Assembly: GCF_014635705.1 (NCBI RefSeq)
Contig: NZ_BMDI01000001.1
Span: 186,001-250,000 of the forward strand
Direction of reading: 5' to 3'
Origin: Oxalicibacterium faecigallinarum
GTDB taxonomy: Bacteria; Pseudomonadota; Gammaproteobacteria; Burkholderiales; Burkholderiaceae_D
DNA length: 64,000 nt
The notes below the pieces were generated by a model. That model was not told where the DNA came from and searched no databases. It was given only the letters and a program-made list of their open reading frames with translations. The translations under genes were made by a program, and so were the position numbers. How positions within the stretch are numbered: position 1 is the stretch's first letter; the number at the start of each line of letters is the position of its first letter. This document shows, piece by piece, positions 8,450 to 17,125 of the stretch.

Positions 8450-9601
8450 ATGCAACTCGATTCATCCCGTGATCTTGCCCTCAAGCCCCGAATTCTGATC
8501 GCGGATGACTCACGCATAGTTCGTGCCACCCTGATCAAACACATCCAGGGGATGTTCGATTTCCGCGAGGCGCTGGATGGTGAGCAGGCTTGGGAAGCCC
8601 TGTTGCTGGATCCCAGTATCCGTGTCGTTATTTCTGATTTGACAATGCCCAAGCTAGATGGCTACGGCCTGTTGAAGCGCATTCGTGCCTCGAAGATCAG
8701 CCGGATTCGCACTATGCCGGTGGTGGTGGTGTCCGGCAGCGACGAGCAAGCAGAGCGTGAGCGCGCCAAGGCCGCGGGGGCGACAGACCTGATTACCAAA
8801 GGCATCGGGACGGCACAGTTACTCTCTCGCCTCGATATTTTGTCCAAATTGACAAGTAGTCAAAACGAGTTCGAGCGGGGCCTGCACGTCTTGATGGGGC
8901 GCCAGAGTCGCGCGGATGAAGTGCAGTTGCTGTCGCCCGATGATTGGGTGACCCAGGCCGACGCCATGCTGGCGGGCGCAACCCGACAACGACGCAATTT
9001 CGTGATTCTTCAGGTGTGCCTTGGGCTCAAACATGTCGGGCTGGAGGGATATCCGCTGGCGCCGCCGGCTATGCTGGTGCATGCAGTAGGGCAGTTGTTG
9101 CACCGCACGGTGCGTCAGACCGACTGCGTTACGCAAACTGGTGCAAGCACCTTTGCGATCGCGACTGGCAGCATCCATTTTGATTCGGCTCGTCATTTCG
9201 CCGAGCGGGTTTGCCGTGCGATTGTAAATGCACATCCGCGTGAAGGAGAAATGGAGCTCGTCGCCAGTTGCGGTGTTGTATCGGTAACGGAACCATTGCA
9301 AGAGAATCCCGCGGATTTGTCATTGGCATATTTGCAAGAGGTGGCAACGCGGCGCGCGGAGCTGGGATTGCGCAGCAGTGTGACCGGCGTGATTGGCGAT
9401 GAGGAGGAGAAATTCCTGGGCAGCGGGATGCAATTGCCGGCAAGACCGCCTGAACAATCATTGCAGACGTCCGTTGATCTGGCCACCTTGTTGCGCTGGA
9501 TCAAAGAAGGGAAGGAGTCGCAGGTGATTGCGCATCTCGATCAGCTTTCTCTGGAATTGCAGCCACTCGTTGATTTGCTACTCAAGCGTAAACAGCAATA
9601 A
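8450..9601 (+). CDS. Response regulator with REC domain and degenerate GGDEF-like domain
   Basis: A cytoplasmic signalling protein of 383 residues. The receiver domain (about 12-130) has the acidic pair DD (19-20), phospho-acceptor Asp63 in ISDLTMP and the conserved Lys117 in TKG. Residues about 170-300 fold-match a GGDEF domain, but the signature reads GASTF (231-235), without the metal-binding acids, so cyclic-di-GMP synthesis is very unlikely. The last ~60 residues have no recognised domain. The ATG is preceded by AAAGG at a good distance. No histidine kinase is adjacent. A role as an effector or scaffold is inference. Confidence 0.8.
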   Translation: MQLDSSRDLALKPRILIADDSRIVRATLIKHIQGMFDFREALDGEQAWEALLLDPSIRVVISDLTMPKLDGYGLLKRIRASKISRIRTMPVVVVSGSDEQAERERAKAAGATDLITKGIGTAQLLSRLDILSKLTSSQNEFERGLHVLMGRQSRADEVQLLSPDDWVTQADAMLAGATRQRRNFVILQVCLGLKHVGLEGYPLAPPAMLVHAVGQLLHRTVRQTDCVTQTGASTFAIATGSIHFDSARHFAERVCRAIVNAHPREGEMELVASCGVVSVTEPLQENPADLSLAYLQEVATRRAELGLRSSVTGVIGDEEEKFLGSGMQLPARPPEQSLQTSVDLATLLRWIKEGKESQVIAHLDQLSLELQPLVDLLLKRKQQ

Positions 9602-9675
9602 GAAACACGGAGAAGGACTGCTCACTGTCGGCATTGCCTGTCGTACAATGCCAGCTCATTTCCAAAGGAGGCGCT

Positions 9676-10083
9676 ATGCAAACAAAACAGGTTCTTACAC
9701 TCGATGAAGTCAAAAAAATCGCTGCCGGTGCGGAAACCGAAGCCAAGCTTCACAAGTGGAATGTCACGATTGCGATCGTTGATGACGGCGGCAATCTGTT
9801 GTGGTTGCAACGTATGGATGGCGCGGCCCCAATTTCTTCCCATATCGCACCAGCCAAGGCAAAAACGGCGGCACTTGGTCGTCGCGAATCGAAAGTCTAT
9901 GAAGACATCATTAATAACGGTCGTTATTCCTTCATGATGGCGCCGACACTGGAAGGCATGCTCGAAGGTGGTGTGCCGATCATGGTGAATGATCAATGCG
10001 TTGGTGCAGTCGGCGTTTCCGGCGTGAAATCCAATGAGGATGTGCAGATCGCCAAGGCAGGTATCACTGCTCTCGGACTTTGA
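9676..10083 (+). CDS. HbpS/GlcG-family (DUF336) small protein, possible haem binder
   Basis: 135 residues spanning one HbpS/GlcG domain: the N-terminal LTLDEVKKIAAGAE, the central WNVTIAIVDDGGNLLWLQRMDGA and the C-terminal PIMVNDQCVGAVGVSGV, all typical. Some relatives bind haem or cobalamin; others are of unknown function, so the role here is open. The start at 9676 follows a strong ribosome site AAAGGAGG at 9664-9671, which rules out the longer frame from 9634. No signal peptide is seen. A possible -10 TACAAT lies at 9644-9649. Confidence 0.82.
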   Translation: MQTKQVLTLDEVKKIAAGAETEAKLHKWNVTIAIVDDGGNLLWLQRMDGAAPISSHIAPAKAKTAALGRRESKVYEDIINNGRYSFMMAPTLEGMLEGGVPIMVNDQCVGAVGVSGVKSNEDVQIAKAGITALGL

Positions 10084-10123
10084 TTTAGTCCATTCCTGAT
10101 TGCTCCCGAGGCGCCGTTTGCGG

Positions 10124-10153
10124 TTGCCAGTCGGGGGCAAATTGCGCTATAAT
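10124..10153 (+). promoter_or_regulatory. Strong sigma-70 promoter of carAB
   Basis: TTGCCA (10124-10129), an 18-base spacer and a perfect TATAAT (10148-10153). Transcription should begin near 10160, leaving a leader of about 170 bases before carA. Confidence 0.78.
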
Positions 10154-10159
10154 TCGTCG

Positions 10160-10332
10160 GTTTAGCTAATTTTATTCCGCCGTAGCGCATACCCTCATTT
10201 TCCATCGTTCCGACAAGACCTGTACGACACCCTGAGCAAACTTTCGTTCGGGTAGGTGTGCGCAGACAGCACGCGGGTTTCGACGGTCCTCTGGCGCAGC
10301 GCAGCGGCGGTAACAACATCAGGAGTTACCCC
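10160..10332 (+). other. Long untranslated leader of carAB, possibly structured
   Basis: About 170 bases between the promoter and the carA start with no convincing gene. It contains a small hairpin (GTGTGC 10256-10261 pairing with GCACGC 10269-10274, seven-base loop) and a GC-rich stretch before AGGAG at 10321-10325. The length hints at post-transcriptional control by pyrimidines or arginine, but no known riboswitch is recognised. Confidence 0.4.
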
Positions 10333-11487
10333 TTGCCGCCATTCTTCTCTGGCCAAACAGTACCGGCCATCTTAGCGCTAGCAGACGGGTCCATTTTCAC
10401 AGGTTATTCCATTGGTGCCTCCGGTCATACGATCGGTGAAGTCGTGTTCAATACGTCCATGACCGGTTACCAGGAAATCCTGACCGACCCCAGCTACAAC
10501 AGCCAAATCGTTACGCTGACCTACCCACATATCGGTAACACCGGTATCAATCCGGAAGATATCGAATCGACCCGCATTCATGCTGCTGGTCTGATCATCA
10601 AGGATCTGCCGATCCAGATTTCGAATTTTCGCTCGACGCAATCACTGTCCGATTATCTGAAATCGGAAAACGTGGTTGGTATTGCCGGTATCGATACCCG
10701 CAAGCTGACCCGTATCCTGCGTGAAAAGGGGGCGCAAAACGGCGCCATTCTGGCGGGCGCAGATGCAACCCCTGAAAAGGCGCTGGAACTGGCGAAATCT
10801 TTCCGTGGTCTGGCGGGCCTTGATCTGGCCAAAGTCGTTTCAGTCAAACAGTCATATCAATGGTCTGAAACCGAGTGGAAACTCGGCAAGGGCTACGGCA
10901 AACAGATTACGCCCAAGTACCACGTCGTCGCATTCGACTATGGTGTCAAGTTCAACATCCTGCGCATGCTGGCAGAGCGCGGTTGCAAGGTGACGGTGTT
11001 GCCTGCCCAATCGACCGCTGCCGATGCGCTGGCGCTCAATCCGGATGGCATCTTCTTGTCCAACGGCCCTGGTGATCCGGAGCCATGCGATTACGCGATC
11101 GCCGCTTCCCGGGAATTGATCGAGCGCGGTATTCCGACTTTTGGCATCTGCCTTGGTCATCAGATCATGGCGCTGGCGTCCGGTGCAAAAACTCTCAAGA
11201 TGAAGTTCGGTCACCACGGTGCCAATCACCCGGTGCAGGATCTCGACAGCAAGAAAGTGCTGATCACGTCGCAGAACCACGGTTTTGCCGTTGACTCAGC
11301 TACCTTGCCGGCCAACTGCCGCGTCACGCACGTGTCGCTGTTCGACGGTTCCCTGCAGGGTTTTGAACGTACCGACAAGCCGGCCTTCTGCTTCCAGGGA
11401 CATCCTGAAGCTTCGCCAGGCCCGCATGACATCGCCCCTTTGTTTGATCGCTTCGTGGCGATGATGGAGAAACACAAAAATGCCTAA
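10333..11487 (+). CDS. carA: Carbamoyl-phosphate synthase small (glutaminase) subunit
   Basis: Hydrolyses glutamine and channels ammonia to CarB for carbamoyl phosphate, the precursor of arginine and pyrimidines. The N-terminal domain begins [14 protein letters not shown]. The C-terminal class-I amidotransferase has the nucleophile Cys273 in GICLGHQ, the GHHGANHP segment and the catalytic His/Glu in GHPEASPGP. The start is a TTG at 10333, seven bases after AGGAG. This gives 384 residues, against 382 in E. coli, whereas the longer open frame from 10258 would run through the leader. It overlaps carB by 8 bases. Confidence 0.95.
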   Translation: MPPFFSGQTVPAILALADGSIFTGYSIGASGHTIGEVVFNTSMTGYQEILTDPSYNSQIVTLTYPHIGNTGINPEDIESTRIHAAGLIIKDLPIQISNFRSTQSLSDYLKSENVVGIAGIDTRKLTRILREKGAQNGAILAGADATPEKALELAKSFRGLAGLDLAKVVSVKQSYQWSETEWKLGKGYGKQITPKYHVVAFDYGVKFNILRMLAERGCKVTVLPAQSTAADALALNPDGIFLSNGPGDPEPCDYAIAASRELIERGIPTFGICLGHQIMALASGAKTLKMKFGHHGANHPVQDLDSKKVLITSQNHGFAVDSATLPANCRVTHVSLFDGSLQGFERTDKPAFCFQGHPEASPGPHDIAPLFDRFVAMMEKHKNA

Positions 11488-14400
11488 ACGCAGCGACATT
11501 AAAAGCATTCTGATTATTGGCGCAGGCCCGATCGTGATCGGTCAGGCGTGCGAATTCGATTATTCCGGCGCACAGGCTTGTAAGGCCCTGCGTGAAGAAG
11601 GTTACAAAGTCATTCTGGTCAACAGCAATCCGGCGACCATCATGACCGATCCGGAAATGGCCGATGTAACCTACATCGAGCCGATCACCTGGCAAGCGGT
11701 TGAACGCATCATCGATCGTGAACGACCAGATGCAATTCTGCCAACCATGGGTGGTCAGACCGCGCTGAACTGCGCGCTGGATCTGTGGCGCAATGGCGTG
11801 CTCGATAAGTATAAAGTCGAGCTGATCGGTGCCACGCCGGAAGCCATTGACAAGGCGGAAGACCGCGCCAAGTTCAAGGACGCGATGACCAAGATCGGTC
11901 TGGGTTCGGCGCGCTCGGGCGTGTCGCACACGATGGAAGAATCGTGGGCAGTGCAGAAAGAACTCGGCTTCCCGGTCATCATTCGTCCATCGTTCACGAT
12001 GGGCGGCACCGGCGGTGGCATTGCCTATAACGCCGAGGAATTCGAAACCATCTGCAAACGCGGTCTGGAAGCATCGCCAACCTCCGAATTGCTGATTGAA
12101 GAATCGCTGATCGGCTGGAAAGAGTTCGAGATGGAAGTCGTGCGTGACCGCGCCGACAACTGCATCATCGTGTGCTCGATCGAAAACCTGGATCCGATGG
12201 GCGTTCACACCGGTGACTCGATCACGGTTGCGCCAGCACAAACGCTGACCGACAAGGAATACCAGATCATGCGTAACGCATCGATCGCGGTCCTGCGTGA
12301 AATCGGCGTGGATACCGGTGGTTCCAACGTGCAGTTTTCGATCAATCCGGCCGATGGCCGCATGATCGTCATCGAGATGAATCCACGTGTGTCGCGCTCG
12401 TCCGCGCTGGCATCGAAAGCCACCGGTTTCCCGATCGCGAAGATTGCTGCCAAACTGGCAGTCGGCTTCACGCTCGACGAATTGCGCAACGAAATTACGG
12501 GCGGTGCAACGCCAGCATCGTTCGAACCATCGATCGATTACGTCGTCACCAAGATCCCACGTTTTGCCTTCGAAAAATTCCCGCAGGCAGATAGCCACCT
12601 GACGACGCAGATGAAATCGGTCGGTGAAGTCATGGCAATCGGTCGTACCTTCCAGGAGTCGTTCCAGAAAGCCTTGCGTGGTCTGGAAGTCGGCGTCGAT
12701 GGCATGAACGAAAAAACCACCGATCGCGAAACGATCGAGGAAGAACTCGGCGAGCCAGGTCCGGAACGTATCTGGTACGTTGGTGATGCGTTTGCCCAAG
12801 GCTTTTCGCTTGAAGAAGTGCATAACCTGACGCACATCGATCCGTGGTTCCTTGCGCAGATCAAGGAAATCGTTGATATCGAGTTGTGGCTGGAAACACA
12901 AACGCTGGCTGCGCTCGACAAGGACACCTTATTCCGTCTGAAGCAAAAAGGTTTTGCGGATCGTCGTCTGGCCAAGTTGCTCAAAATTTCGGACAAGGAT
13001 GTGCGTGAGAAACGTCGTTCGCTGAATATCCGTCCAGTCTACAAGCGCGTCGATACCTGCGCAGGCGAGTTCGCAACGAACACGGCTTATATGTATTCGA
13101 CCTACGATGAAGAGTGCGAATCACAGCCGACCGACAAGAAAAAAATCATGGTGCTGGGCGGTGGCCCAAACCGTATCGGTCAGGGTATCGAATTCGATTA
13201 CTGCTGTGTACATGCAGCACTGGCGATGCGCGATGACGGTTACGAAACCATCATGGTCAACTGCAATCCGGAAACCGTTTCGACAGACTACGACACTTCT
13301 GATCGTCTTTACTTCGAGCCGCTGACGCTGGAAGACGTGCTGGAAATCGTCGACAAGGAAAAACCATACGGCGTGATCGTGCAGTACGGTGGTCAGACAC
13401 CATTGAAGCTGGCGCTCGATCTCGAAGCGAATGGTGTGCCGATCGTTGGTACCACGCCAGACATGATCGATGCCGCGGAAGATCGTGAGCGCTTCCAGAA
13501 GATGTTGCATGACCTGAACCTGCGTCAACCGCCCAATCGTACTGCGCGTACCGAGGAAGATGCACTGCGTCTGGCACAGGAGATCGGCTATCCACTGGTG
13601 GTGCGTCCGTCGTATGTTCTCGGCGGCCGCGCAATGGAAATCGTGCATGAGCAACGTGATCTCGAGCGCTACATGCGCGAAGCGGTCAAGGTTTCCAACG
13701 ATTCGCCTGTGTTGCTTGATCGCTTCCTTAACGATGCGATCGAATGTGATGTCGATGCGCTGTCCGATGGTCAACGCGTCTTCATCGGTGGCGTGATGGA
13801 ACACATCGAACAGGCGGGTGTTCACTCCGGTGACTCTGCATGCTCGTTGCCACCTTATTCGTTGTCGCAAGAGACGATTGCTGAGCTCAAGCGTCAGACG
13901 GCGTTGATGGCAAAAGGCTTGAATGTGGTCGGTCTTATGAATGTGCAGTTTGCGATTCAGCAACAGGAGATCGATGGCAAGTTGCAAGACGTTGTCTATG
14001 TGCTGGAAGTCAACCCACGTGCCTCGCGTACCGTACCTTACGTTTCAAAGGCAACAGGCTTGCAACTGGCGAAGATTGCCGCGCGCTGCATGGTTGGTCA
14101 GTCACTCGACAGTCAAGGCATCATCAATGAAGTGGTGCCTGAGTACTTCAGCGTCAAGGAAGCTGTCTTCCCATTCGTCAAGTTCCCGGGTGTCGATACC
14201 ATCCTCGGTCCTGAAATGAAATCGACTGGTGAAGTGATGGGTGTCGGCAAAACCTTTGGCGAAGCGTTTGTCAAATCGCAGCTCGGCGCCGGCGTCAAGC
14301 TGCCGCGTTCCGGCAAGGTGTTCCTGAGTGTGAAAGCCAGCGACAAGCCACGTGCGGTGCAGGTAGCCAAGGATCTGGTCGAGATCGGTTTCTCCATCGT

Positions 14401-14710
14401 GGCAACCAAAGGTACGGCTGCGGCAATCAGTGCAGCTGGCATCGCTGTCGAGTCGGTTAACAAGGTTGCTGAAGGTCGTCCGCATATCGTGGACATGATC
14501 AAGAACGATGAAATCGCGCTGGTCATCAACACGGTGGAAGAGAAACGCAGTGCCATTGTCGATTCGCGCACGATTCGTACATCGGCCTTGCTGGCGCGGG
14601 TTACAACTTATACGACTATCGCTGGTGCCGAGGCAGCAGTGGAGGGAATGGCTCATCTGGACGAGCTGCATGTCTATGATTTACAAGGCCTGCATAAAAC
14701 CTTACACTAA
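11480..14710 (+). CDS. carB: Carbamoyl-phosphate synthase large subunit
   Basis: Makes carbamoyl phosphate from bicarbonate, ammonia and two ATP in complex with CarA. 1076 residues, the usual length, built from two homologous halves, each with a pre-ATP-grasp segment ([17 protein letters not shown] near 15 and [17 protein letters not shown] near 560) and an ATP-grasp domain. A C-terminal MGS-like allosteric domain (about 940-1076, [11 protein letters not shown]...) binds effectors such as UMP or ornithine in the E. coli enzyme. The ATG lies inside the end of carA, so the two are translationally coupled. No frameshift is seen. Confidence 0.97.
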   Translation: MPKRSDIKSILIIGAGPIVIGQACEFDYSGAQACKALREEGYKVILVNSNPATIMTDPEMADVTYIEPITWQAVERIIDRERPDAILPTMGGQTALNCALDLWRNGVLDKYKVELIGATPEAIDKAEDRAKFKDAMTKIGLGSARSGVSHTMEESWAVQKELGFPVIIRPSFTMGGTGGGIAYNAEEFETICKRGLEASPTSELLIEESLIGWKEFEMEVVRDRADNCIIVCSIENLDPMGVHTGDSITVAPAQTLTDKEYQIMRNASIAVLREIGVDTGGSNVQFSINPADGRMIVIEMNPRVSRSSALASKATGFPIAKIAAKLAVGFTLDELRNEITGGATPASFEPSIDYVVTKIPRFAFEKFPQADSHLTTQMKSVGEVMAIGRTFQESFQKALRGLEVGVDGMNEKTTDRETIEEELGEPGPERIWYVGDAFAQGFSLEEVHNLTHIDPWFLAQIKEIVDIELWLETQTLAALDKDTLFRLKQKGFADRRLAKLLKISDKDVREKRRSLNIRPVYKRVDTCAGEFATNTAYMYSTYDEECESQPTDKKKIMVLGGGPNRIGQGIEFDYCCVHAALAMRDDGYETIMVNCNPETVSTDYDTSDRLYFEPLTLEDVLEIVDKEKPYGVIVQYGGQTPLKLALDLEANGVPIVGTTPDMIDAAEDRERFQKMLHDLNLRQPPNRTARTEEDALRLAQEIGYPLVVRPSYVLGGRAMEIVHEQRDLERYMREAVKVSNDSPVLLDRFLNDAIECDVDALSDGQRVFIGGVMEHIEQAGVHSGDSACSLPPYSLSQETIAELKRQTALMAKGLNVVGLMNVQFAIQQQEIDGKLQDVVYVLEVNPRASRTVPYVSKATGLQLAKIAARCMVGQSLDSQGIINEVVPEYFSVKEAVFPFVKFPGVDTILGPEMKSTGEVMGVGKTFGEAFVKSQLGAGVKLPRSGKVFLSVKASDKPRAVQVAKDLVEIGFSIVATKGTAAAISAAGIAVESVNKVAEGRPHIVDMIKNDEIALVINTVEEKRSAIVDSRTIRTSALLARVTTYTTIAGAEAAVEGMAHLDELHVYDLQGLHKTLH

Positions 14711-14727
14711 GATCAGCGTCAAAACTT

Positions 14728-14787
14728 AACCACAGAGGTCACAGAGGGCCCGGACTTTCCGGTGCTATCTGCGGCCTCTGTGGTTTT
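14728..14787 (+). repeat. Inverted repeat between carB and greA, possible terminator or REP-like element
   Basis: AACCACAGAGG (14728-14738) is perfectly complementary to CCTCTGTGGTT (14775-14785), followed by TTTT. The 36-base middle contains a second small hairpin (CCGG...CCGG) and a partial direct copy TCACAGAGG. The ACCACAGAG word resembles a scattered intergenic repeat seen in many proteobacterial genomes (from memory). It may end the carAB transcript. Confidence 0.6.
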
Positions 14788-14809
14788 CCACTTATATCGA
14801 TTGAAAATT

Positions 14810-15283
14810 ATGAGTACACCTATCACATTGCACGGTGCCAATCTTCTGAAAGAAGAGTTGCATCGTTTGAAAACCAAGGATCGTCCTGCGGTGATCAACG
14901 CCATCTCCGAAGCGCGTGCGCAGGGTGATCTGTCGGAAAATGCCGAGTATGATGCCGCCAAGGAACGTCAGAGTTTCATTGAAGGTCGCATCGCCGACAT
15001 CGAAGGCAAGCTCGGTTCGTCCCAGATCATTGACCCCAAGTCGCTCGATGCGGATGGTCGTGTCGTGTTTGCATCGACGGTCGAGCTGGAAGACCTGGAA
15101 TCGGGTGAAACGGTCACCTATCAGATCGTTGGTATCGATGAAGCCGACTTGAAAGAGAAAAAGGTCTCGGTTACCTCACCGATTGCGCGTGCCATGATTG
15201 GCAAATTTGAAGGCGATGTCGTGGCAGTCGAGGCACCCGCCGGTCTGCGCGAGTACGAAGTGCTGAAGGTGCAATACATCTGA
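14810..15283 (+). CDS. greA: Transcription elongation factor GreA
   Basis: Enters the RNA polymerase secondary channel and triggers cleavage of backtracked RNA. 157 residues (E. coli 158). The N-terminal coiled coil contains the acidic tip loop region [17 protein letters not shown], with the catalytic D and E. The C-terminal FKBP-like domain includes [18 protein letters not shown]. The ATG at 14810 is chosen because a longer frame from 14762 would run through the inverted repeat and adds no family-like residues. The stop codon overlaps the next gene's ATG by one base (TGATG), so the two are coupled. Confidence 0.95.
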   Translation: MSTPITLHGANLLKEELHRLKTKDRPAVINAISEARAQGDLSENAEYDAAKERQSFIEGRIADIEGKLGSSQIIDPKSLDADGRVVFASTVELEDLESGETVTYQIVGIDEADLKEKKVSVTSPIARAMIGKFEGDVVAVEAPAGLREYEVLKVQYI

Positions 15284-15735
15284 TGCTGCAATCAAGCCGA
15301 TTCTTGCTGGCAACGCTGTGGGTTGGCGTGTTGTGGGCGGTCGGCTTTGTGGTTGCGCCAACCTTGTTTTCCACCCTGGCTGATCGCAGCCTGGCCGGAT
15401 CGATTGCGGGCAGTCTTTTCCGCATCACTGCCTGGCTTTCATTAGGCGTTGGTGCGGCACTGCTGATCATGCAGGCAGTCGCCGAGCGCAAGATGACGGC
15501 ATCGCCCGTCAGAGCGACACGTTATCTGGTCATGGCAATGATGCTGTGTACCGTGCTGGGTTATTTCTGTCTGCAGCCGTTCATGGCGAGCTTGCGGGAA
15601 ACCTTGCTGACGTTGCAGGATGCGGTGCAGATCGCCGATGCCAGACGACAGTTCGGTTGGCTGCACGGTGTATCGACCGTTGTCTATATCGTGCAGAGCT
15701 TGCTGGGGGCAGTGCTGATTCTGAAGATGCGCTGA
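15283..15735 (+). CDS. DUF4149 family membrane protein
   Basis: 150 residues with about four predicted membrane helices (around 5-27, 42-62, 75-95 and 125-147). The LWVGVLWAVGFVVAPTLF start is typical of the DUF4149/TMEM205-like family that sits next to greA or yhbY in Burkholderiales. The function is unknown. Translation starts at the last base of the greA stop, so it is made from the greA transcript. Confidence 0.8.
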   Translation: MLQSSRFLLATLWVGVLWAVGFVVAPTLFSTLADRSLAGSIAGSLFRITAWLSLGVGAALLIMQAVAERKMTASPVRATRYLVMAMMLCTVLGYFCLQPFMASLRETLLTLQDAVQIADARRQFGWLHGVSTVVYIVQSLLGAVLILKMR

Positions 15736-15796
15736 TACGCGCTAGAGGGCGAGACAAGACAGCACTGTCTGGTAGCAGACGTGCAGTCTTTTTGAT

Positions 15797-16267
15797 CTAG
15801 CGTCCCAAAGAAGATTTCTTCTTGCTGCTTTGACGTGGCTTCGCGCGCTTGATCGAGCCGCCTTGTGTCACGCGCTCATTCCCTTTGACCATCACTTTGG
15901 TGACAGTCGGGCGTTTGGTACCGCTTGGACTCGGCTTGACGATGGTGACTTCGCGCAGTCCCTTGCCACGGGTTTCGCTGCGGGTTTTTTCCGCTTCCTT
16001 TTTAGGACGGTAAATCACCAGCAGTTTGCCGATGTGTTGCACAGGTGCGGCGTCGAGTTTGGCGCAGATAGTTTCATAGATTTCCACGCGTGCTTCGCGA
16101 TCATCGCCGAAGACGCGCACCTTGATCAGGCCGTGCGAGTTCAGGCTGGCGTCGATTTCCTTGAGAACGCCGGCGGTCAGGCCGGATTCCCCGATGATAA
16201 CGACAGGATTGAGTGCGTGCGCTTCGGCGCGCAGAGCGCTACGTTCTGCCGGAGTAAGTTTGGACAT
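15797..16267 (-). CDS. yhbY: YhbY-like RNA-binding protein (CRM domain) with basic tail
   Basis: A small RNA-binding protein thought to act in ribosome (50S) assembly. Residues 1-97 form the CRM domain (LTPAERSALRAEAHALNPVVIIGESGLT..., with the GxxG-like turn). The last ~55 residues are strongly basic (KRAKPRQSSKKKSS), longer than the ~97-residue E. coli YhbY, as in other Burkholderiales. The start at 16267 (MSKLTP) is chosen over 16333 because the extra residues are not family-like. It is divergent from rlmE, a conserved pairing that fits a ribosome role. Confidence 0.88.
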   Translation of the reverse strand: MSKLTPAERSALRAEAHALNPVVIIGESGLTAGVLKEIDASLNSHGLIKVRVFGDDREARVEIYETICAKLDAAPVQHIGKLLVIYRPKKEAEKTRSETRGKGLREVTIVKPSPSGTKRPTVTKVMVKGNERVTQGGSIKRAKPRQSSKKKSSLGR

Positions 16268-16358
16268 GAAATGAACTAGATGAGCGGGAAATGAGCCACG
16301 ACGCCTTGCGCGTCGATAATCGCTGTCCCGCATGATTTAAAACCAGTATTCTACGCGA

Positions 16359-17003
16359 ATGGCAAAGAAGAAATTAAACAAAAACTGGCTCCACGACCAT
16401 ATCAATGATCCGTACGTGAAGCAGGCGCAAAAAGAAGGCTACCGTGCGCGTGCCGTCTACAAGCTCAAGGAAATCGACGAGGAAGAGAAACTGATCAAGC
16501 CCGGGCAGATCATTGTCGACCTGGGGGCAACGCCCGGTAGCTGGTCGCAGTATGTGCGGAATAAGCTGTCCGGGGCAGAGGGCGGCGGTATCAAAGGCAC
16601 GATCATCGGACTCGATATGCTGCCGATGGACCCGATTGCGGATGTGCACTTTATTCTGGGCGACTTCCGTGAACAGGAAGTGCTGGATCAGTTGGAAGAG
16701 GTCCTTCAGGGACGCAAAGTTGATCTAGTGCTATCGGATATGGCGCCAAACTTGTCGGGCATTGCCGTGGCCGATGCGGCGCGCGTGCAGGATATTATCG
16801 ATCTGGCAGTGGACTTTGCCCAGCACCACATGAAACCGAGCGGTTCCTTGCTGGTCAAGTGCTTTAATGGCTCCGGTTACAACTATCTGGTCGAGAAATT
16901 CCGCGCTGAATTCAAAACAGTGACACAAAAGAAACCAAAGGCGAGCCGGGACAAGTCATCCGAGGTGTTTTTATTGGGAAAAACCCTGAAAAATCCGCTT
17001 TGA
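16359..17003 (+). CDS. rlmE: 23S rRNA (uridine-2'-O-)-methyltransferase RlmE (FtsJ/RrmJ)
   Basis: Methylates the 2'-O of U2552 of 23S rRNA late in 50S assembly. 214 residues: basic N-terminus ([13 protein letters not shown]), YKLKEIDE with the catalytic Lys, SAM loop [21 protein letters not shown] with the catalytic Asp, and KCFNGSG containing the second Lys. The K-D-K-E catalytic set of FtsJ enzymes is present (final Glu in SSEVFLLG). It is followed by ftsH, as in E. coli, where the pair is heat-induced. Confidence 0.95.
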   Translation: MAKKKLNKNWLHDHINDPYVKQAQKEGYRARAVYKLKEIDEEEKLIKPGQIIVDLGATPGSWSQYVRNKLSGAEGGGIKGTIIGLDMLPMDPIADVHFILGDFREQEVLDQLEEVLQGRKVDLVLSDMAPNLSGIAVADAARVQDIIDLAVDFAQHHMKPSGSLLVKCFNGSGYNYLVEKFRAEFKTVTQKKPKASRDKSSEVFLLGKTLKNPL

Positions 17004-17016
17004 TGCATATTTAAGC

Positions 17017-17043
17017 CTTGTATCCGTGGCTTTTACCCCAATA
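17017..17043 (+). promoter_or_regulatory. Possible heat-shock (sigma-32) promoter of ftsH
   Basis: CTTGTAT (17017-17023), a 12-base spacer and CCCCAATA (17036-17043) resemble the sigma-32 consensus CTTGAAA...CCCCAT-TA. FtsH is a heat-shock protease in related bacteria, which fits, but the call is by eye. Confidence 0.4.
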
Positions 17044-17062
17044 CCGGATACTGCAAGCCTTG

Positions 17063-17090
17063 TTGTTTGCTAGTAGAATCAGCCTATATT
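17063..17090 (+). promoter_or_regulatory. Possible sigma-70 promoter of ftsH
   Basis: TTGTTT (17063-17068), a 16-base spacer and TATATT (17085-17090), ending 35 bases before the ftsH start. It would allow basal expression apart from the upstream heat-shock-like site. Confidence 0.4.
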
Positions 17091-17125
17091 TCTAGAAAAA
17101 GGCGCATTGCGTCCAAGGAGTCTCA

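Noticed and set aside
11324-12901. A 525-codon open frame on the minus strand opposite carA/carB
   Set aside because: It lies wholly over conserved carA-carB coding sequence, has no recognisable domain and arises from the codon bias of the real genes. Similar long frames opposite ftsH (17438-18796) and carB (13121-13987) were rejected for the same reason.
15745-15795. Terminator between DUF4149 and yhbY
   Set aside because: There are a 6-pair stem AGACAG/CTGTCT with an impossibly short loop and a 4-pair stem before T's; neither is convincing.
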